Origin: Paenibacillus lemnae
GTDB taxonomy: Bacteria; Bacillota; Bacilli; Paenibacillales; Paenibacillaceae
Direction of reading: 5' to 3'
Length of the DNA stretch: 64,000 nt
Assembly (NCBI RefSeq): GCF_012933385.1
Contig: NZ_JABBPN010000011.1
Coordinates: forward strand, 1-64,000
This document shows positions 36,685-45,864 of the stretch, one piece after another. The position numbers were made by a program, and so were the translations under genes. The first letter of the stretch is position 1; each line of letters opens with the position of its first letter. The notes under the pieces were generated by a model. The model was not told the origin of the DNA, did not search any database, and saw only the letters and a list, made by a program, of their open reading frames with translations.

Positions 36685-37572
36685 ATGACACAATCTCCAC
36701 GGCCGCGGCGCCGAGAGCCCATCATTCCGGTGAATGGGCCGCTCCGCCGCTTGGCTGATCTTTTATTTATTACGGCAGGGTCATTTGTGATGGCCCTGTC
36801 GTTCAATTTGTTTTATCTGACAAACGGCATTGCTTCCGGCGGGGTAGCGGGTCTGTCCATCCTGGCGGAAGCGATGTTTGGCATTCAGCCGGCCTACACA
36901 CAGTGGGCGATTAACATCCCGCTGTTTGCCTTGGGTTTTCTGATGCTGGGACGTGAGTATGGGCTGCGTTCCCTGCTCGGGAGCGTGATTTTACCGCTGT
37001 TCGTGTATGTGACCCAGGACTGGGCAGCTCCTACCGCTAACCCGCTTCTGGCTTCGATCTATGGCGGCATCGGCGTCGGAATCGGTCTCGGATTGGTGTA
37101 CCGGGGACGAGGCTCTACCGGCGGACTGACGATCCTCGCCCAGCTGCTGCAGAAATACAGCGGCCTCAGCTTTTCCTTTTGCGTGGTGCTGCTGGACGGG
37201 ATTGTCATTCTGTCTGCGGCCTGGGTGCTGTCGCTGGAGCAGGCGCTGTATGCGCTGATCGGGCTGTATGTGACCGGTAAGGTCATAGATGCCATGGAGA
37301 TGGGCTTCAGCTTTACGAAGGTGGCTTATATTATCTCGGAGCATACCGACTCCATTACGAAAGCCATTTTGCAGGACCTGGACCGCGGGTTGACCAAACT
37401 GACCGCAGAAGGCGGCTATACGGGCCACCATCGCACCGTGCTCATGGTGGTTGTGGGCCAGAATGAGATCCCGAGATTGAAGACGGTCGTTCAGGCCGTG
37501 GACCCGGATGCCTTTGTCATCATCAGCAATGCACACGAGGTGCTGGGTGAGGGGTTTCAGAAGAATATCTAA
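36685..37572 (+). CDS. YitT family membrane protein (DUF161/DUF2179)
   Basis: Conserved membrane protein of unknown transport or sensing function. The 295-residue product has about five N-terminal membrane helices (residues 22-185) containing TNGIASGGVAGLSIL, and a C-terminal soluble DUF2179 domain with TAEGGYTGHHRTVLMVVVGQNEI. AGAGGAG precedes ATG 36685. It lies 14 bp after prfB, matching the yvjA position in Bacillus, and is followed by a terminator. Confidence 0.88.
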   Translation: MTQSPRPRRREPIIPVNGPLRRLADLLFITAGSFVMALSFNLFYLTNGIASGGVAGLSILAEAMFGIQPAYTQWAINIPLFALGFLMLGREYGLRSLLGSVILPLFVYVTQDWAAPTANPLLASIYGGIGVGIGLGLVYRGRGSTGGLTILAQLLQKYSGLSFSFCVVLLDGIVILSAAWVLSLEQALYALIGLYVTGKVIDAMEMGFSFTKVAYIISEHTDSITKAILQDLDRGLTKLTAEGGYTGHHRTVLMVVVGQNEIPRLKTVVQAVDPDAFVIISNAHEVLGEGFQKNI

Positions 37573-37587
37573 ATGCGGACCATAAGT

Positions 37588-37613
37588 AAAGGGCGATTAT
37601 TCGTCCTTTTTTT
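37588..37613 (+). terminator. Terminator of the prfB-yitT unit
   Basis: AAAGGGCGA pairs with TCGTCCTTT (one G-U) around TTAT, followed by a run of T to 37613. Confidence 0.88.
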
Positions 37614-37699
37614 ATTTGCTTGAATATACGTTGTTAAGTTAGCATTTTGCATTAATCTGAGCCCTTGATACAAAAGGATTTCCAGATATAAAAAAGGGA

Positions 37700-38240
37700 C
37701 TTCACTCCAAAATGGAGAAGTTTTCAAGTGACCAAACAAGAAAACACCATAAGGAGTGAAGCCACTTTATATATTCTCCAAGAATGTCTGTTTTCCTTTG
37801 AAGATCTGATGAAAATTCATTCGAAAGATCGATTGTCTGCGTGCACTTTTGGCTGCTCCTCTTGAACGTATTCAGACCTTTAGTGGCCTGCATCATCGAC
37901 TGGACACCGATCTTCGGTTTCGCTATCAATGTGGACTTCCGCTCGACCGTGAAGCACCATCTATCGCCACACTAAGCCGAGTTTTTGCAGATCTGACAAA
38001 GAAAAACCTGGCTAAACAGCTGTTCGACGACTTGGTAAAACGCTGTAGACAAGAAGGCGTCATCGACGGCAGTCACGTCGCGATCGACAGCGCTGCGATC
38101 CGTGCTTACGAAGAAAAGAAGCCCGAAAGAAAGAGCGAGCAAACGGGCAATGCCAACTGGGAAGCGAAGTTCGACTCCTTTGGCAACAAGGTCACTTGGT
38201 TCGGTTACAAGCTCCACTTGGCTGTGGATACGCAGTATAC
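37700..38240 (+). mobile_element. Left transposase remnant, likely IS1182-type
   Basis: Decayed insertion-sequence fragment. About 36 codons of a transposase N-terminus (37728-37835, ending MKIHSKDRL) are joined by an internal deletion to a shifted frame (from about 37849) that encodes RIQTF, DLRFRYQCGLPLDREAPS, VIDGSHVAIDSAAIRAYEEK and GYKLHLAVDTQY, after which homology stops abruptly. This is a DUF772/DDE transposase lacking most of its catalytic part. A 134-bp stretch (37836-37969) matches 40243-40376 with about four differences. CTTCACTCC and GGAGTGAAG near 37705 and 37755 form an inverted pair at the left end. Confidence 0.8.
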
Positions 38241-38241
38241 A

Positions 38242-38276
38242 GAAAAAATGAAAATGCCTGTCCAGAACGAACAGGC
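38242..38276 (-). terminator. Terminator of the toxin-immunity genes
   Basis: On the minus strand GCCTGT (38276-38271) pairs with ACAGGC (38261-38256) and is followed by ATTTTCATTTTTT. Confidence 0.75.
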
Positions 38277-38293
38277 TTATTACTTTATTTCTT

Positions 38294-38806
38294 TTAAAAT
38301 TTACGATCTTCTACTCGCCAGGTCCAATACTTATTTCCTTGAGCCATAACAAAACGATCGAGCCATGTTTGGAAATCACAATATAAAGAGCGCGCATCAT
38401 CAAAATCGCTAATGCCTTCTAGAAGATACATGTATTCTTTATTGCCTTGTGCTACAGCATTTGTATCGATTATAAAATAATCATCATACACACATGCGAC
38501 TATAACTTTGGTTGGATCGCTCAGAGACTCGTTTGAATTGAAGACCTCGTTTATTGAAAATATTTCAATTTCACCGGATAGTTCAACATTCGAAAACGGT
38601 CTAAATCCATTAGTTATAGATAAGAAGCTTAAATAATCATCAGGCAAAGGTGAGTATGAATCCAGTAGCCGAGCTATGTCGATATCAGAGGATGGTTCAT
38701 AAAATATGAGTTCGCTATTATATAAATAGCCCTCATCGCCTTGAATTTTACGAGTACCGTCCACGTATAGTGCACGTAAAGAGTTTATCGTCTTTTCTAA
38801 AATCAT
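38294..38806 (-). CDS. SUKH/SMI1-KNR4 family immunity protein
   Basis: Likely antidote to the nuclease toxin encoded just upstream. The 170-residue acidic protein shows the SMI1/KNR4 pattern LLDSYSPLPDDYLSFLSITNGF near residue 48 and a C-terminal FQTWLDRFV. SUKH proteins are established immunity partners of secreted polymorphic toxins, many of them HNH nucleases. ATG 38806 has AAGGGTGAGTG upstream; a GTG at 38812 is also in frame. It lies about 48 bp after the toxin stop and ends before a terminator. Confidence 0.85.
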   Translation of the reverse strand: MILEKTINSLRALYVDGTRKIQGDEGYLYNSELIFYEPSSDIDIARLLDSYSPLPDDYLSFLSITNGFRPFSNVELSGEIEIFSINEVFNSNESLSDPTKVIVACVYDDYFIIDTNAVAQGNKEYMYLLEGISDFDDARSLYCDFQTWLDRFVMAQGNKYWTWRVEDRKF

Positions 38807-38853
38807 ACTCACTCACCCTTCAGATTCATTATTTACCAATTATTGCATGTTAT

Positions 38854-39991
38854 TTAATATGCTGTCCACCAAGGGTTTACAGTTTGTCTATGGAACGACT
38901 TAGGTAACGGCATCAAGTTACTAAAACTGTTATCGCCATATCGATTTCGTGGTTTTATGTGATGGACTGCTGTGAACTCTCCACTCCAGTTTATGTTGTT
39001 ATTTGGATATGCCTTGTTATAAGCAGTCTTGAAATCGTTTCTCTCTTTATCGCCCCATTTTAGATTTGGGTTATATCCTTTAGGTAGTGTAGCAGATGAG
39101 GGTTCATGCATTACACGCTTTGCATTAAAATCAATAGTAAAAAGGATAAGGGATGCCGTTTTTATTGAGTAGAATTATATTGCTCAAGAAGTCCTTCTCG
39201 CCAACAGGTGATACAACAATGAACCCATCGAAAACTTTGAGTTTTACCGTAGAATAATAGAAACCAGTTTTAGAAACTGTGTGAAAGTGCGTAGCACTAG
39301 CTCCTACTCTAACATTTGATTTCTGATACTCTTTTTTAAAAGCAGTGCTCACAGAACTTCCGCTATGCTTTCTGGTGTCTCCTTTATAAAAAGTAGTAAA
39401 AAATTGAATCATTTTAGGCTTGTCACCCACAATAGCAACAACTTCAGCAGTAGACTCGATAGTCGGCTTTGCATTTGATCGGAGTGTGACTGATACTGCT
39501 ATTCCACCAGAATCCCCCTTACTAAGAGGATTGATGACTGTTGTATTGTTTTTTGATAATTCATAATCTCTTTCTTTGTTTTCAATGAATTGGGAAAACT
39601 GTTCGGGTGGAACAACTGTTACTGTGGACTCACTTAAGGCTGTGGAATTTGTGCTCTTATCAGATGAATCAACTGTCGTATATTCGATATAATAATACGT
39701 TTTCCTTTCGGCATTAGGATCTGACTGTAATTCGTCATAGTTCCCAGCCTTTATGCCTAGTGAATGAGCAATTTGTTCGTGACTGATACTGACCTCTGCT
39801 GCATTTTGTCCTTCTGGAGCGAGAATTTCTTCTTCGGCAATAGGTTCGTAACTAACATCATCTTCTGTAGTTGTTAGAGTACTTTCTGGATATAAATGTG
39901 ACTCTTGGGCGGTTACTAAGGAGGAAGGAAGTGCTAACACAATAAGCAATGCTAGTGTGAGAAGCGTCAATAACAATTTTTTAAACTTCAA
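38854..39991 (-). pseudogene. Secreted HNH-nuclease toxin gene interrupted by a one-base frameshift
   Basis: Two overlapping frames make one gene. The first (39991-39131) encodes a signal peptide (LLLTLLTLALLIVLALPSS, cleaved near TAQ) and about 285 residues with no known domain, ending NGIPYPFYY. The second (38854 to about 39143) encodes FTIDFNAKRVMHEPSS through an HNH endonuclease tip with AVHHIKPRNRYGDN, NLMPLP and a final His. The frames meet at a run of five A/T bases (39139-39143); removing one base gives a continuous 378-residue protein. TTG 39991 follows AGGAGAG. Either an inactivating mutation, a sequencing error, or recoding. The ORF from 39111 alone would lack a ribosome site. Confidence 0.75.
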
Positions 39992-40141
39992 GCCAATCTC
40001 TCCTATCAAATTATCATAAGTTTAATTTAATGTATAATTTTGCAGGCTTTCAAAGAAGTGTTTATGTTAATAGGCTTCACTAGTCGCCGAAAATACATAC
40101 TAAATTTCCAATTATGTAAATTTAAATATAAAAAAGAAGAC

Positions 40142-40378
40142 CAATTGCCTATCTTTTCTAGTGCCTTGGATCTTCGTACGTACGCGAAAGAACTGAGAAG
40201 TCGTTCACCTCGAGGGGTTGGCGGCCATTGCAGAGAGAGCATTCTGCGTGCACTTTTGGCTGCTTCTCTTGAACGTATTCAGACCTTTACTGGCCTAAAT
40301 CATCGACTGGACACCGATCTTCGGTTTCGCTATCAATGTGGACTTCCGCTCGACCGTGAAGCACCATCTATCGCCATC
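40142..40378 (+). mobile_element. Right transposase remnant, same family as the left one
   Basis: About 78 codons of the same transposase: FSSALDLRTYAKELRSRSP, then the block shared with the left remnant (SLERIQTFTGLNHRLDTD, EAPSIA). It includes part of the N-terminal region deleted in the left copy and lacks both ends. The breaks at about 40142 and 40377 are sharp. Both fragments point the same way. Confidence 0.75.
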
Positions 40379-40472
40379 TTTAGAATGAAGCCACCGGATC
40401 CGCTATGATTCGAGAGAATCCTGCTGTCTTTACGTCGAAATTAGAATTATGCTAAATGATTAAGTGAAAAAT

Positions 40473-40503
40473 TTGATTATATTGGTGCTAAAAGATGTAT
40501 AAT
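40473..40503 (+). promoter_or_regulatory. Weak promoter candidate of the fic gene
   Basis: TTGATT (40473-40478), 19-base spacer, perfect TATAAT (40498-40503). The spacing is long. Confidence 0.3.
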
Positions 40504-40555
40504 GAATATACTAAGTTCAAAAATAAAAAAAATGATCGTAACGGGGTGAGAGGAC

Positions 40556-41689
40556 TTGGCTCCCATAAAAGGTGTTAAAAAATTGCCGGTTAGTATTAAG
40601 ATGGAGCAGGCAGCTGAATTATTCATGAAGCTGGCTGTTATTTCATCGGCCATTAGCCGACTGGACGAGAAATTCAGACACTCTGTTGTCAGAAGTGATT
40701 TGATAAATACATTAGCATTAAAAGAATCTGTGCAATCCACAAGAATCGAGGGTACGCAGGTTACTTTTACAGATATGGTTAATGACATACACAAAACAGA
40801 ACAAAAGCAGGAACATATCGAAGTTTTAAACTATCGAAATGCGTTAGCTATAGGACAGGAAAGAATTAATAATGGCTATCCGTTAACGACTCGCCTGATC
40901 ATGGAGCTGCACCATGTATTGATGGAAGGCGCACGGGGAGCTAACAGTAACCGCGGTGAGTTTAGAAAGGTACCGAATTGGATTGGACCTACAAAGCGTT
41001 TTGAAGATGCAGTATATATACCGGTAGACGCAGGCGAAATTGAAGATTATCTGATGAATTGGGAGACATATTTGAATAAACACCCTTATGGCGGGAAATT
41101 GGATGTAGGTCACTTGCCTAAGGGAGAGTTTATTTTAGATGAAAACACACATCCGCTGCTAAAGGTGGCAATTCTACATGCACAATTTGAATCGATACAC
41201 CCATTTTTAGATGGGAATGGACGTCTAGGCAGAATCATGATTGCTCTGTATATGATGCAGTCTGAGCAATTGTCCAGCCCGATTTTTTTTGTGAGTGAAG
41301 AATTGGAGAAGCAGCGAGCCAAATACTATCATTTGTTGAATGAAACGCGTGGGAGTAACCCGAAATGGCATAACTGGTTGAACTTTTTCCTAGATGCCGC
41401 AGGGCGGATGGCTGAGAAACTGAATGTGTTATTGGATCAAGCAGATCAAATCGCAAAAGCAGGGAAAGAAAAATGTGATGGTTATACAGAAGAGATCGTG
41501 TATCTCATGACATTTAGATATCCAAACATCACTGCAGTGCAGGCGGCAGAACATGCCCGGATTGCACCTTCTACAGCTAGAAGAACACTGAATGCTCTGG
41601 CTGAAAAAGAACTCTTGTTCAAAGATCCTTCGCAAAAGAGAAATGTCGAATATTTCAATTATGATGTATTAGGTTTATTTGATCGATAA
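40556..41689 (+). CDS. Fic family AMPylase-type protein with N-terminal inhibitory motif
   Basis: Fic enzymes transfer AMP or related groups to proteins. The 377-residue product has a Fic-N region with the inhibitory helix motif STRIEGT (residues about 63-69, matching S/T-x3-E-G), the catalytic loop HPFLDGNGRLGR near residue 218, and a C-terminal winged-helix region (AAEHARIAPSTARRTLNAL) that could bind DNA. The inhibitory motif inside the same protein marks a class II Fic. TTG 40556 is the start, with GGGGTGAGAGG upstream. Next to an IS remnant, but its own boundaries look intact. Confidence 0.88.
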   Translation: MAPIKGVKKLPVSIKMEQAAELFMKLAVISSAISRLDEKFRHSVVRSDLINTLALKESVQSTRIEGTQVTFTDMVNDIHKTEQKQEHIEVLNYRNALAIGQERINNGYPLTTRLIMELHHVLMEGARGANSNRGEFRKVPNWIGPTKRFEDAVYIPVDAGEIEDYLMNWETYLNKHPYGGKLDVGHLPKGEFILDENTHPLLKVAILHAQFESIHPFLDGNGRLGRIMIALYMMQSEQLSSPIFFVSEELEKQRAKYYHLLNETRGSNPKWHNWLNFFLDAAGRMAEKLNVLLDQADQIAKAGKEKCDGYTEEIVYLMTFRYPNITAVQAAEHARIAPSTARRTLNALAEKELLFKDPSQKRNVEYFNYDVLGLFDR

Positions 41690-41695
41690 CAGTAA

Positions 41696-41735
41696 GGCAA
41701 AGCCGTGGGAAGTCCACCATGCTTTGCTTTTTTTT
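41696..41735 (+). terminator. Terminator of fic
   Basis: GCAAAGC-CGTGG pairs with CCAC-CAT-GCTTTGC, followed by eight T. Confidence 0.85.
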
Positions 41736-41835
41736 GCGCCTGTTGTGTGTTCTTTTTTTGAAAAATCTCTGTTCATTTCTTGCTCAATTGACGATAAATA
41801 GGGGGTAAGATTATTTCAGAAAGAGGGTAGCCGCC

Positions 41836-43305
41836 ATGGATTCATTTGACTTTATGAGGTTAAAGGACACCTCCAGAAAAAACACCCTGATGTTCATCAC
41901 CATGGGAATTACACTGGCCGTCGTATTTATATACTCCATGATTGAAGGGAGTAAAGAGGGGATGTCCGTATTCGGGGGATCATTTGCCCTATTGGCATGC
42001 TCATATATCATTCTTAACGTGTGGCTTAAAAAACCGATGTGGTTTCCGCTCGCAGCCATTCTCGGCGTATATTCCTTCGCCATCCTTGGCAATGAGTTGA
42101 TTGGCGGGTCTGTAGAGGCCCTGCTGATTGTATTTTTCCTGTTGGTGTTCTCATCACTGCAGCTGAATCTGAAGTGGTTTCTTGTAGGTTATGTGTACGG
42201 GGTTTTAGTGCTCATTATGAACAACTCCTCCTCAACCGATGAAACGCTGAGAAACGCGTTCGGTTTTGCTATTCTGCTGTACCTGTTAATGGGGGTATTG
42301 TTCTATGTCTTGATCCGAATGACAGATCGGCAGTTTCAGCAGGTCCGGGAGCTTCAGCTCCAGGCAGCACAGGATGCTGAGGCGAAATCCGGCGAAAAAA
42401 AGCTGCTGGAAGAACGGGTTTCCTTCATCACAGACCGAATCCAAAGCATGAACGACCGGGTGCAGGAGCATATCACGTCCCAGCGTGAGATGGCCGCAGC
42501 CGTCGACGAATTGGCCAAGGGCGGACAAACCCAGTCGGAGCAGATCACAAGCATTGCGAGCAATGCCTCACAGTCCAAGGAGGGCATGGAGTCCTTGCGG
42601 GATGCATCGAATGAACTGAAGGTGGAATCCGAAGAAGTCCGGGTGGAAGCTGGCGAAGGCCGGGACAAAATGAGCCGCCTGCTGACCGACATGCATGCCA
42701 TGAAAGAAGTGATGGCTCAATTAAGTCAATCTTATACAGGGCTCGCGACCGTATTGAAGGAAACGACCGACATGACCGAAGTGATCAAAGGCATTACCGA
42801 GCAGACCAATCTGCTGGCCCTGAATGCGTCCATTGAGGCGGCAAGAGCAGGGGATGCCGGGAACGGTTTTGGTGTCGTGGCCGGAGAGATCCGCAAGCTG
42901 GCGACATTGACCGCACAGACCACGGAGCAGATTACAGCCAATCTGTCGGCGCTCAACCAGGGCAGCGACTGGACGTATCAGAGCATGATGGACTGCCAGC
43001 AAAAGATTGGAGAGAGTGTCTTCACTACCGAGGAAGTATCCAGTTATGTTGAAAAGGTAGCGATGACGCTTACCCGCCTGGATGACAATCTGCTGCACTT
43101 CGCGTCACTGTCTGAGCAGGTCATGGGACAGTCCAGCGAGATTGAGGGTGCCACCGGTGAGTTAGCTTCCATTATTGAGCAGGCTTCGGCCAGCCTGGAA
43201 GAGATGAGTGCTTCCATTGAAACGCTGAGGGATGACAGTGAGATTATCGCACAGGATATGAACGAGGCGGCAGCCAAAGCGAAGGAGATTACGAATTATT
43301 CATAA
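41836..43305 (+). CDS. Methyl-accepting chemotaxis protein with a membrane-embedded sensor region
   Basis: Chemoreceptor of 489 residues that controls CheA/CheW. The N-terminal 160 residues consist of about six hydrophobic helices with hardly any extracytoplasmic domain, so the signal may be sensed within the membrane or through an internal partner. The rest is a coiled-coil MCP signalling domain with the hairpin tip [21 protein letters not shown] near residue 330. A segment before it (about 165-215) has many charged heptads. AGAGGGTAG precedes ATG 41836. The ligand is unknown. Confidence 0.92.
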   Translation: MDSFDFMRLKDTSRKNTLMFITMGITLAVVFIYSMIEGSKEGMSVFGGSFALLACSYIILNVWLKKPMWFPLAAILGVYSFAILGNELIGGSVEALLIVFFLLVFSSLQLNLKWFLVGYVYGVLVLIMNNSSSTDETLRNAFGFAILLYLLMGVLFYVLIRMTDRQFQQVRELQLQAAQDAEAKSGEKKLLEERVSFITDRIQSMNDRVQEHITSQREMAAAVDELAKGGQTQSEQITSIASNASQSKEGMESLRDASNELKVESEEVRVEAGEGRDKMSRLLTDMHAMKEVMAQLSQSYTGLATVLKETTDMTEVIKGITEQTNLLALNASIEAARAGDAGNGFGVVAGEIRKLATLTAQTTEQITANLSALNQGSDWTYQSMMDCQQKIGESVFTTEEVSSYVEKVAMTLTRLDDNLLHFASLSEQVMGQSSEIEGATGELASIIEQASASLEEMSASIETLRDDSEIIAQDMNEAAAKAKEITNYS

Positions 43306-43308
43306 TAG

Positions 43309-43353
43309 AAAGGCAAAGTCGTGGTGATGGTCACCGTGCTTTGCCTTTTTTTT
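43309..43353 (+). terminator. Terminator of the chemoreceptor gene
   Basis: AAAGGCAAAG (43309-43318) pairs with CTTTGCCTTT (43339-43348), with an inner GTGGTGA/TCACC pairing and a run of T. Its sequence resembles the fic terminator. Confidence 0.88.
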
Positions 43354-43445
43354 GATGCGTGGATTCTAGAATTAATGATTGCGTGAGAGCGTCGTCAAGG
43401 GGATAATTGGAAGGGGCGGAGCGAAAACTGGTCACAACTTACCGG

Positions 43446-43489
43446 TTGTATTAATATGAATACGGTCGTATAATAATACATATTTATGA
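43446..43489 (+). promoter_or_regulatory. argC promoter overlapped by ArgR/AhrC-type operators
   Basis: TTGTAT (43446-43451), 17-base spacer, perfect TATAAT (43469-43474). Two AT-rich imperfect palindromes resembling ARG boxes cover it: TGTATTAATATGAATACG (about 43447-43464) and the CGTATAATAATACATATTT region (about 43468-43489). Arginine repression by ArgR/AhrC is inferred. Confidence 0.65.
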
Positions 43490-43559
43490 GACGTGATGAA
43501 CGTGAACGCACCAACATCGTGATTACAAAAGCGTACGAAACGGGAAAGAGGGTATGTAT

Positions 43560-44621
43560 ATGACAGGGCAGCAACCAAATACAGTAAAAGTCGCTATTGT
43601 CGGTTCAACCGGATACGGAGGTGTAGAGCTGATCCGGCTGCTTCAGCATCATCCGCATGTGGAGATTACGTCGGTAATCTCTTCGTCCAGCTCCGGGGTG
43701 CCGATCTCGGATGGCTTTCCGCATTTAACGAATGTGATCCATCGGAATCTCGACGGCGTGGATCCTTCCGAAATGGCAAAAGCCGCAGATCTGGTGTTTA
43801 CTGCTACGCCATCGGGTGTAAGCAGCAAGCTGGTGCCGCAGCTGTTAGAGGCAGGCTTGAAGGTAATTGACCTCTCCGGCGATTTTCGGATCAAGGACGG
43901 TCAGGTGTATGAAGAATGGTATAAGCATGATGCGCCTGATCCGGATGTGCTTGCTTCGGCTGTGTACGGGTTATGCGAAATCTACGGCGAACAGGTGAAG
44001 GATGTGGATTTCATATCCAACCCGGGCTGCTATCCGACCGCCACGCTGCTGGGTCTGATTCCGGCCCTGAAAGCAGGATGGATAGATCCGTCCGGCATCA
44101 TCATTGATGCCAAATCCGGCGTATCGGGCGCGGGGCGGGGTACCAGTCTGATGACGCATTATGCGGAGATTAATGAAAATTTTAAAGCTTACAAAGTCAA
44201 CAAACATCAGCATGTTCCGGAGATCGAGCAGGTGCTGACTGACGTCTCGGGCAAGGAGGTCACGGTGACCTTGACAACCCACCTGGTGCCGATGACGCGC
44301 GGAATTATGAGTACAATGTACGCCCCGGTTCTGGACGCATACACTGAGGAAGATTTTGTGAAGCTGTATCGGGAGTATTATGAAGGCCGCAAATTTGTGC
44401 GTGTGAGAGACAAGGGCATCTGGCCGGCAACCAAGGAAGTGAGCGGTTCTAACTTCTGCGATATCGGTTTTGCCGTGGATTCCCGGACAGGAAGAGTGAC
44501 AATCGTGTCGGTAATTGACAATGTGGTGAAGGGTGCGGCAGGCCAGGCCATCCAGAACCTGAACTTGATGATGGGATGGGAGGAAAGCCTCGGACTTGCG
44601 TTTACACCTGTGTATCCGTAA
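43560..44621 (+). CDS. argC: N-acetyl-gamma-glutamyl-phosphate reductase ArgC
   Basis: Third step of arginine synthesis: NADPH-dependent reduction of N-acetylglutamyl phosphate. The 353-residue protein has AIVGSTGYGGVELIRLL at the N-terminus, the active-site cysteine in ISNPGCYPTA near residue 150, and HQHVPEIEQ. ATG 43560 is preferred to ATG 43554 because AGAGGG lies 7 bases upstream of it. First gene of argC-J-B-D-F. Confidence 0.97.
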   Translation: MTGQQPNTVKVAIVGSTGYGGVELIRLLQHHPHVEITSVISSSSSGVPISDGFPHLTNVIHRNLDGVDPSEMAKAADLVFTATPSGVSSKLVPQLLEAGLKVIDLSGDFRIKDGQVYEEWYKHDAPDPDVLASAVYGLCEIYGEQVKDVDFISNPGCYPTATLLGLIPALKAGWIDPSGIIIDAKSGVSGAGRGTSLMTHYAEINENFKAYKVNKHQHVPEIEQVLTDVSGKEVTVTLTTHLVPMTRGIMSTMYAPVLDAYTEEDFVKLYREYYEGRKFVRVRDKGIWPATKEVSGSNFCDIGFAVDSRTGRVTIVSVIDNVVKGAAGQAIQNLNLMMGWEESLGLAFTPVYP

Positions 44622-44637
44622 AGAGAGGCGCGCGCAT

Positions 44638-45864
44638 ATGGGACAGAATAAGTACACCATAGTGGAACATGGAAACATTGTATCTCCAAAAGGTTTTCAG
44701 GCAGGAGGTCTGCACTGCGGACTGAAAAAAACCGACCGCAATGATCTCGGTCTCGTCCTGTGTGACGTACCGGCGGTTGCAGCAGCGGTATATACGACCA
44801 ACGCGATCCAGGCAGCCCCGCTGAAGGTAACCCGGGATAGCCTGCAGAATGGCACGCTTCGGGCAGTTGTCGTCAACAGCGGCAATGCGAATGCCTGCAC
44901 AGGCAAGCAGGGGGAAGAGGACGCATACACCATGCGTTCCCTGACGGCAGCACAGTTCGGTTTGTCGGCTGAGGACATCGCGGTGGCCTCCACAGGCGTC
45001 ATTGGCGAGCTGTTGAAGATGGACCGCGTAGACTCCGGAATTGCAAATCTGCCGGGACAGATCGGCGGGAAGCCGGAGAGTGCGGAGGCGTTTAACCAGG
45101 CGATTCTGACCACAGATCTTGTGAAAAAAGAAGCCTGCGTCACCGTCACGGTAGATGGCAATCCGGTTACGATTGCTGGAGCTGCAAAAGGTTCCGGTAT
45201 GATTCATCCCAATATGGCGACCATGCTGGGCTTTATGACGACCGATGCGGTCATTTCCCATGATGCGCTGCAGCAGCTGCTGCGAAGCGCGACGGATCTG
45301 ACGTTCAATATGATTACCGTCGATGGTGACACCAGTACAAATGATATGCTGCTTGCTATGGCGAGCGGACTAGCAGATCATCAGGTACTGACTCCGGAGC
45401 ACAAGGATTGGGACGCTTTTGCCGAAGGGTTCAGCTATGTATGCCGTGTGCTGGCGAAAGCCATTGCCCGTGACGGAGAGGGAGCCAAACGCCTGATCGA
45501 GGTAACCGTAACCGGTGCAGAATGCGATAGCGACGCGCAGGCGATTGCGAAGACGATTATCGGCTCCAGCCTCGTGAAATCCGCGATGTTCGGTGCAGAT
45601 GCCAACTGGGGGCGGATTATCGCCGCCGTCGGCCGTGCAGGACGTCCCGTGAATCCGGAAACAGTGGATATCGCGATCGGACCGATTGCCGTGCTGGAGC
45701 AGTCCAGACCGCTTCCTTTTGACGAGGAGGCAGCTCTTGCATATCTGCAGGGCGATACGATTCACATTGATGTGGATCTGCATATCGCCAGCGGCTCTGC
45801 CGTAGCCTGGGGCTGCGACCTTACGTACGACTATGTGCGGATCAACGCCGCCTACCGGACTTAA
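44638..45864 (+). CDS. argJ: Bifunctional ornithine acetyltransferase / N-acetylglutamate synthase ArgJ
   Basis: Recycles the acetyl group from N-acetylornithine to glutamate, so no argA is needed. The precursor (408 residues) cuts itself before the Thr in the conserved ATMLGFMTTDA (near residue 195) to give two subunits. ATG 44638 follows GAGAGGCG; an upstream frame from 44596 overlaps argC and is not used. Confidence 0.97.
   Translation: MGQNKYTIVEHGNIVSPKGFQAGGLHCGLKKTDRNDLGLVLCDVPAVAAAVYTTNAIQAAPLKVTRDSLQNGTLRAVVVNSGNANACTGKQGEEDAYTMRSLTAAQFGLSAEDIAVASTGVIGELLKMDRVDSGIANLPGQIGGKPESAEAFNQAILTTDLVKKEACVTVTVDGNPVTIAGAAKGSGMIHPNMATMLGFMTTDAVISHDALQQLLRSATDLTFNMITVDGDTSTNDMLLAMASGLADHQVLTPEHKDWDAFAEGFSYVCRVLAKAIARDGEGAKRLIEVTVTGAECDSDAQAIAKTIIGSSLVKSAMFGADANWGRIIAAVGRAGRPVNPETVDIAIGPIAVLEQSRPLPFDEEAALAYLQGDTIHIDVDLHIASGSAVAWGCDLTYDYVRINAAYRT

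Noticed and set aside
38854..39111. 85-residue HNH protein as a free-standing gene
   Set aside because: No ribosome site at ATG 39111, and the frame continues naturally upstream into the secreted protein's frame after a one-base correction.
40040..40408. 122-codon ORF
   Set aside because: It joins unrelated AT-rich sequence to the transposase remnant and ends in unrelated sequence; not a real gene.
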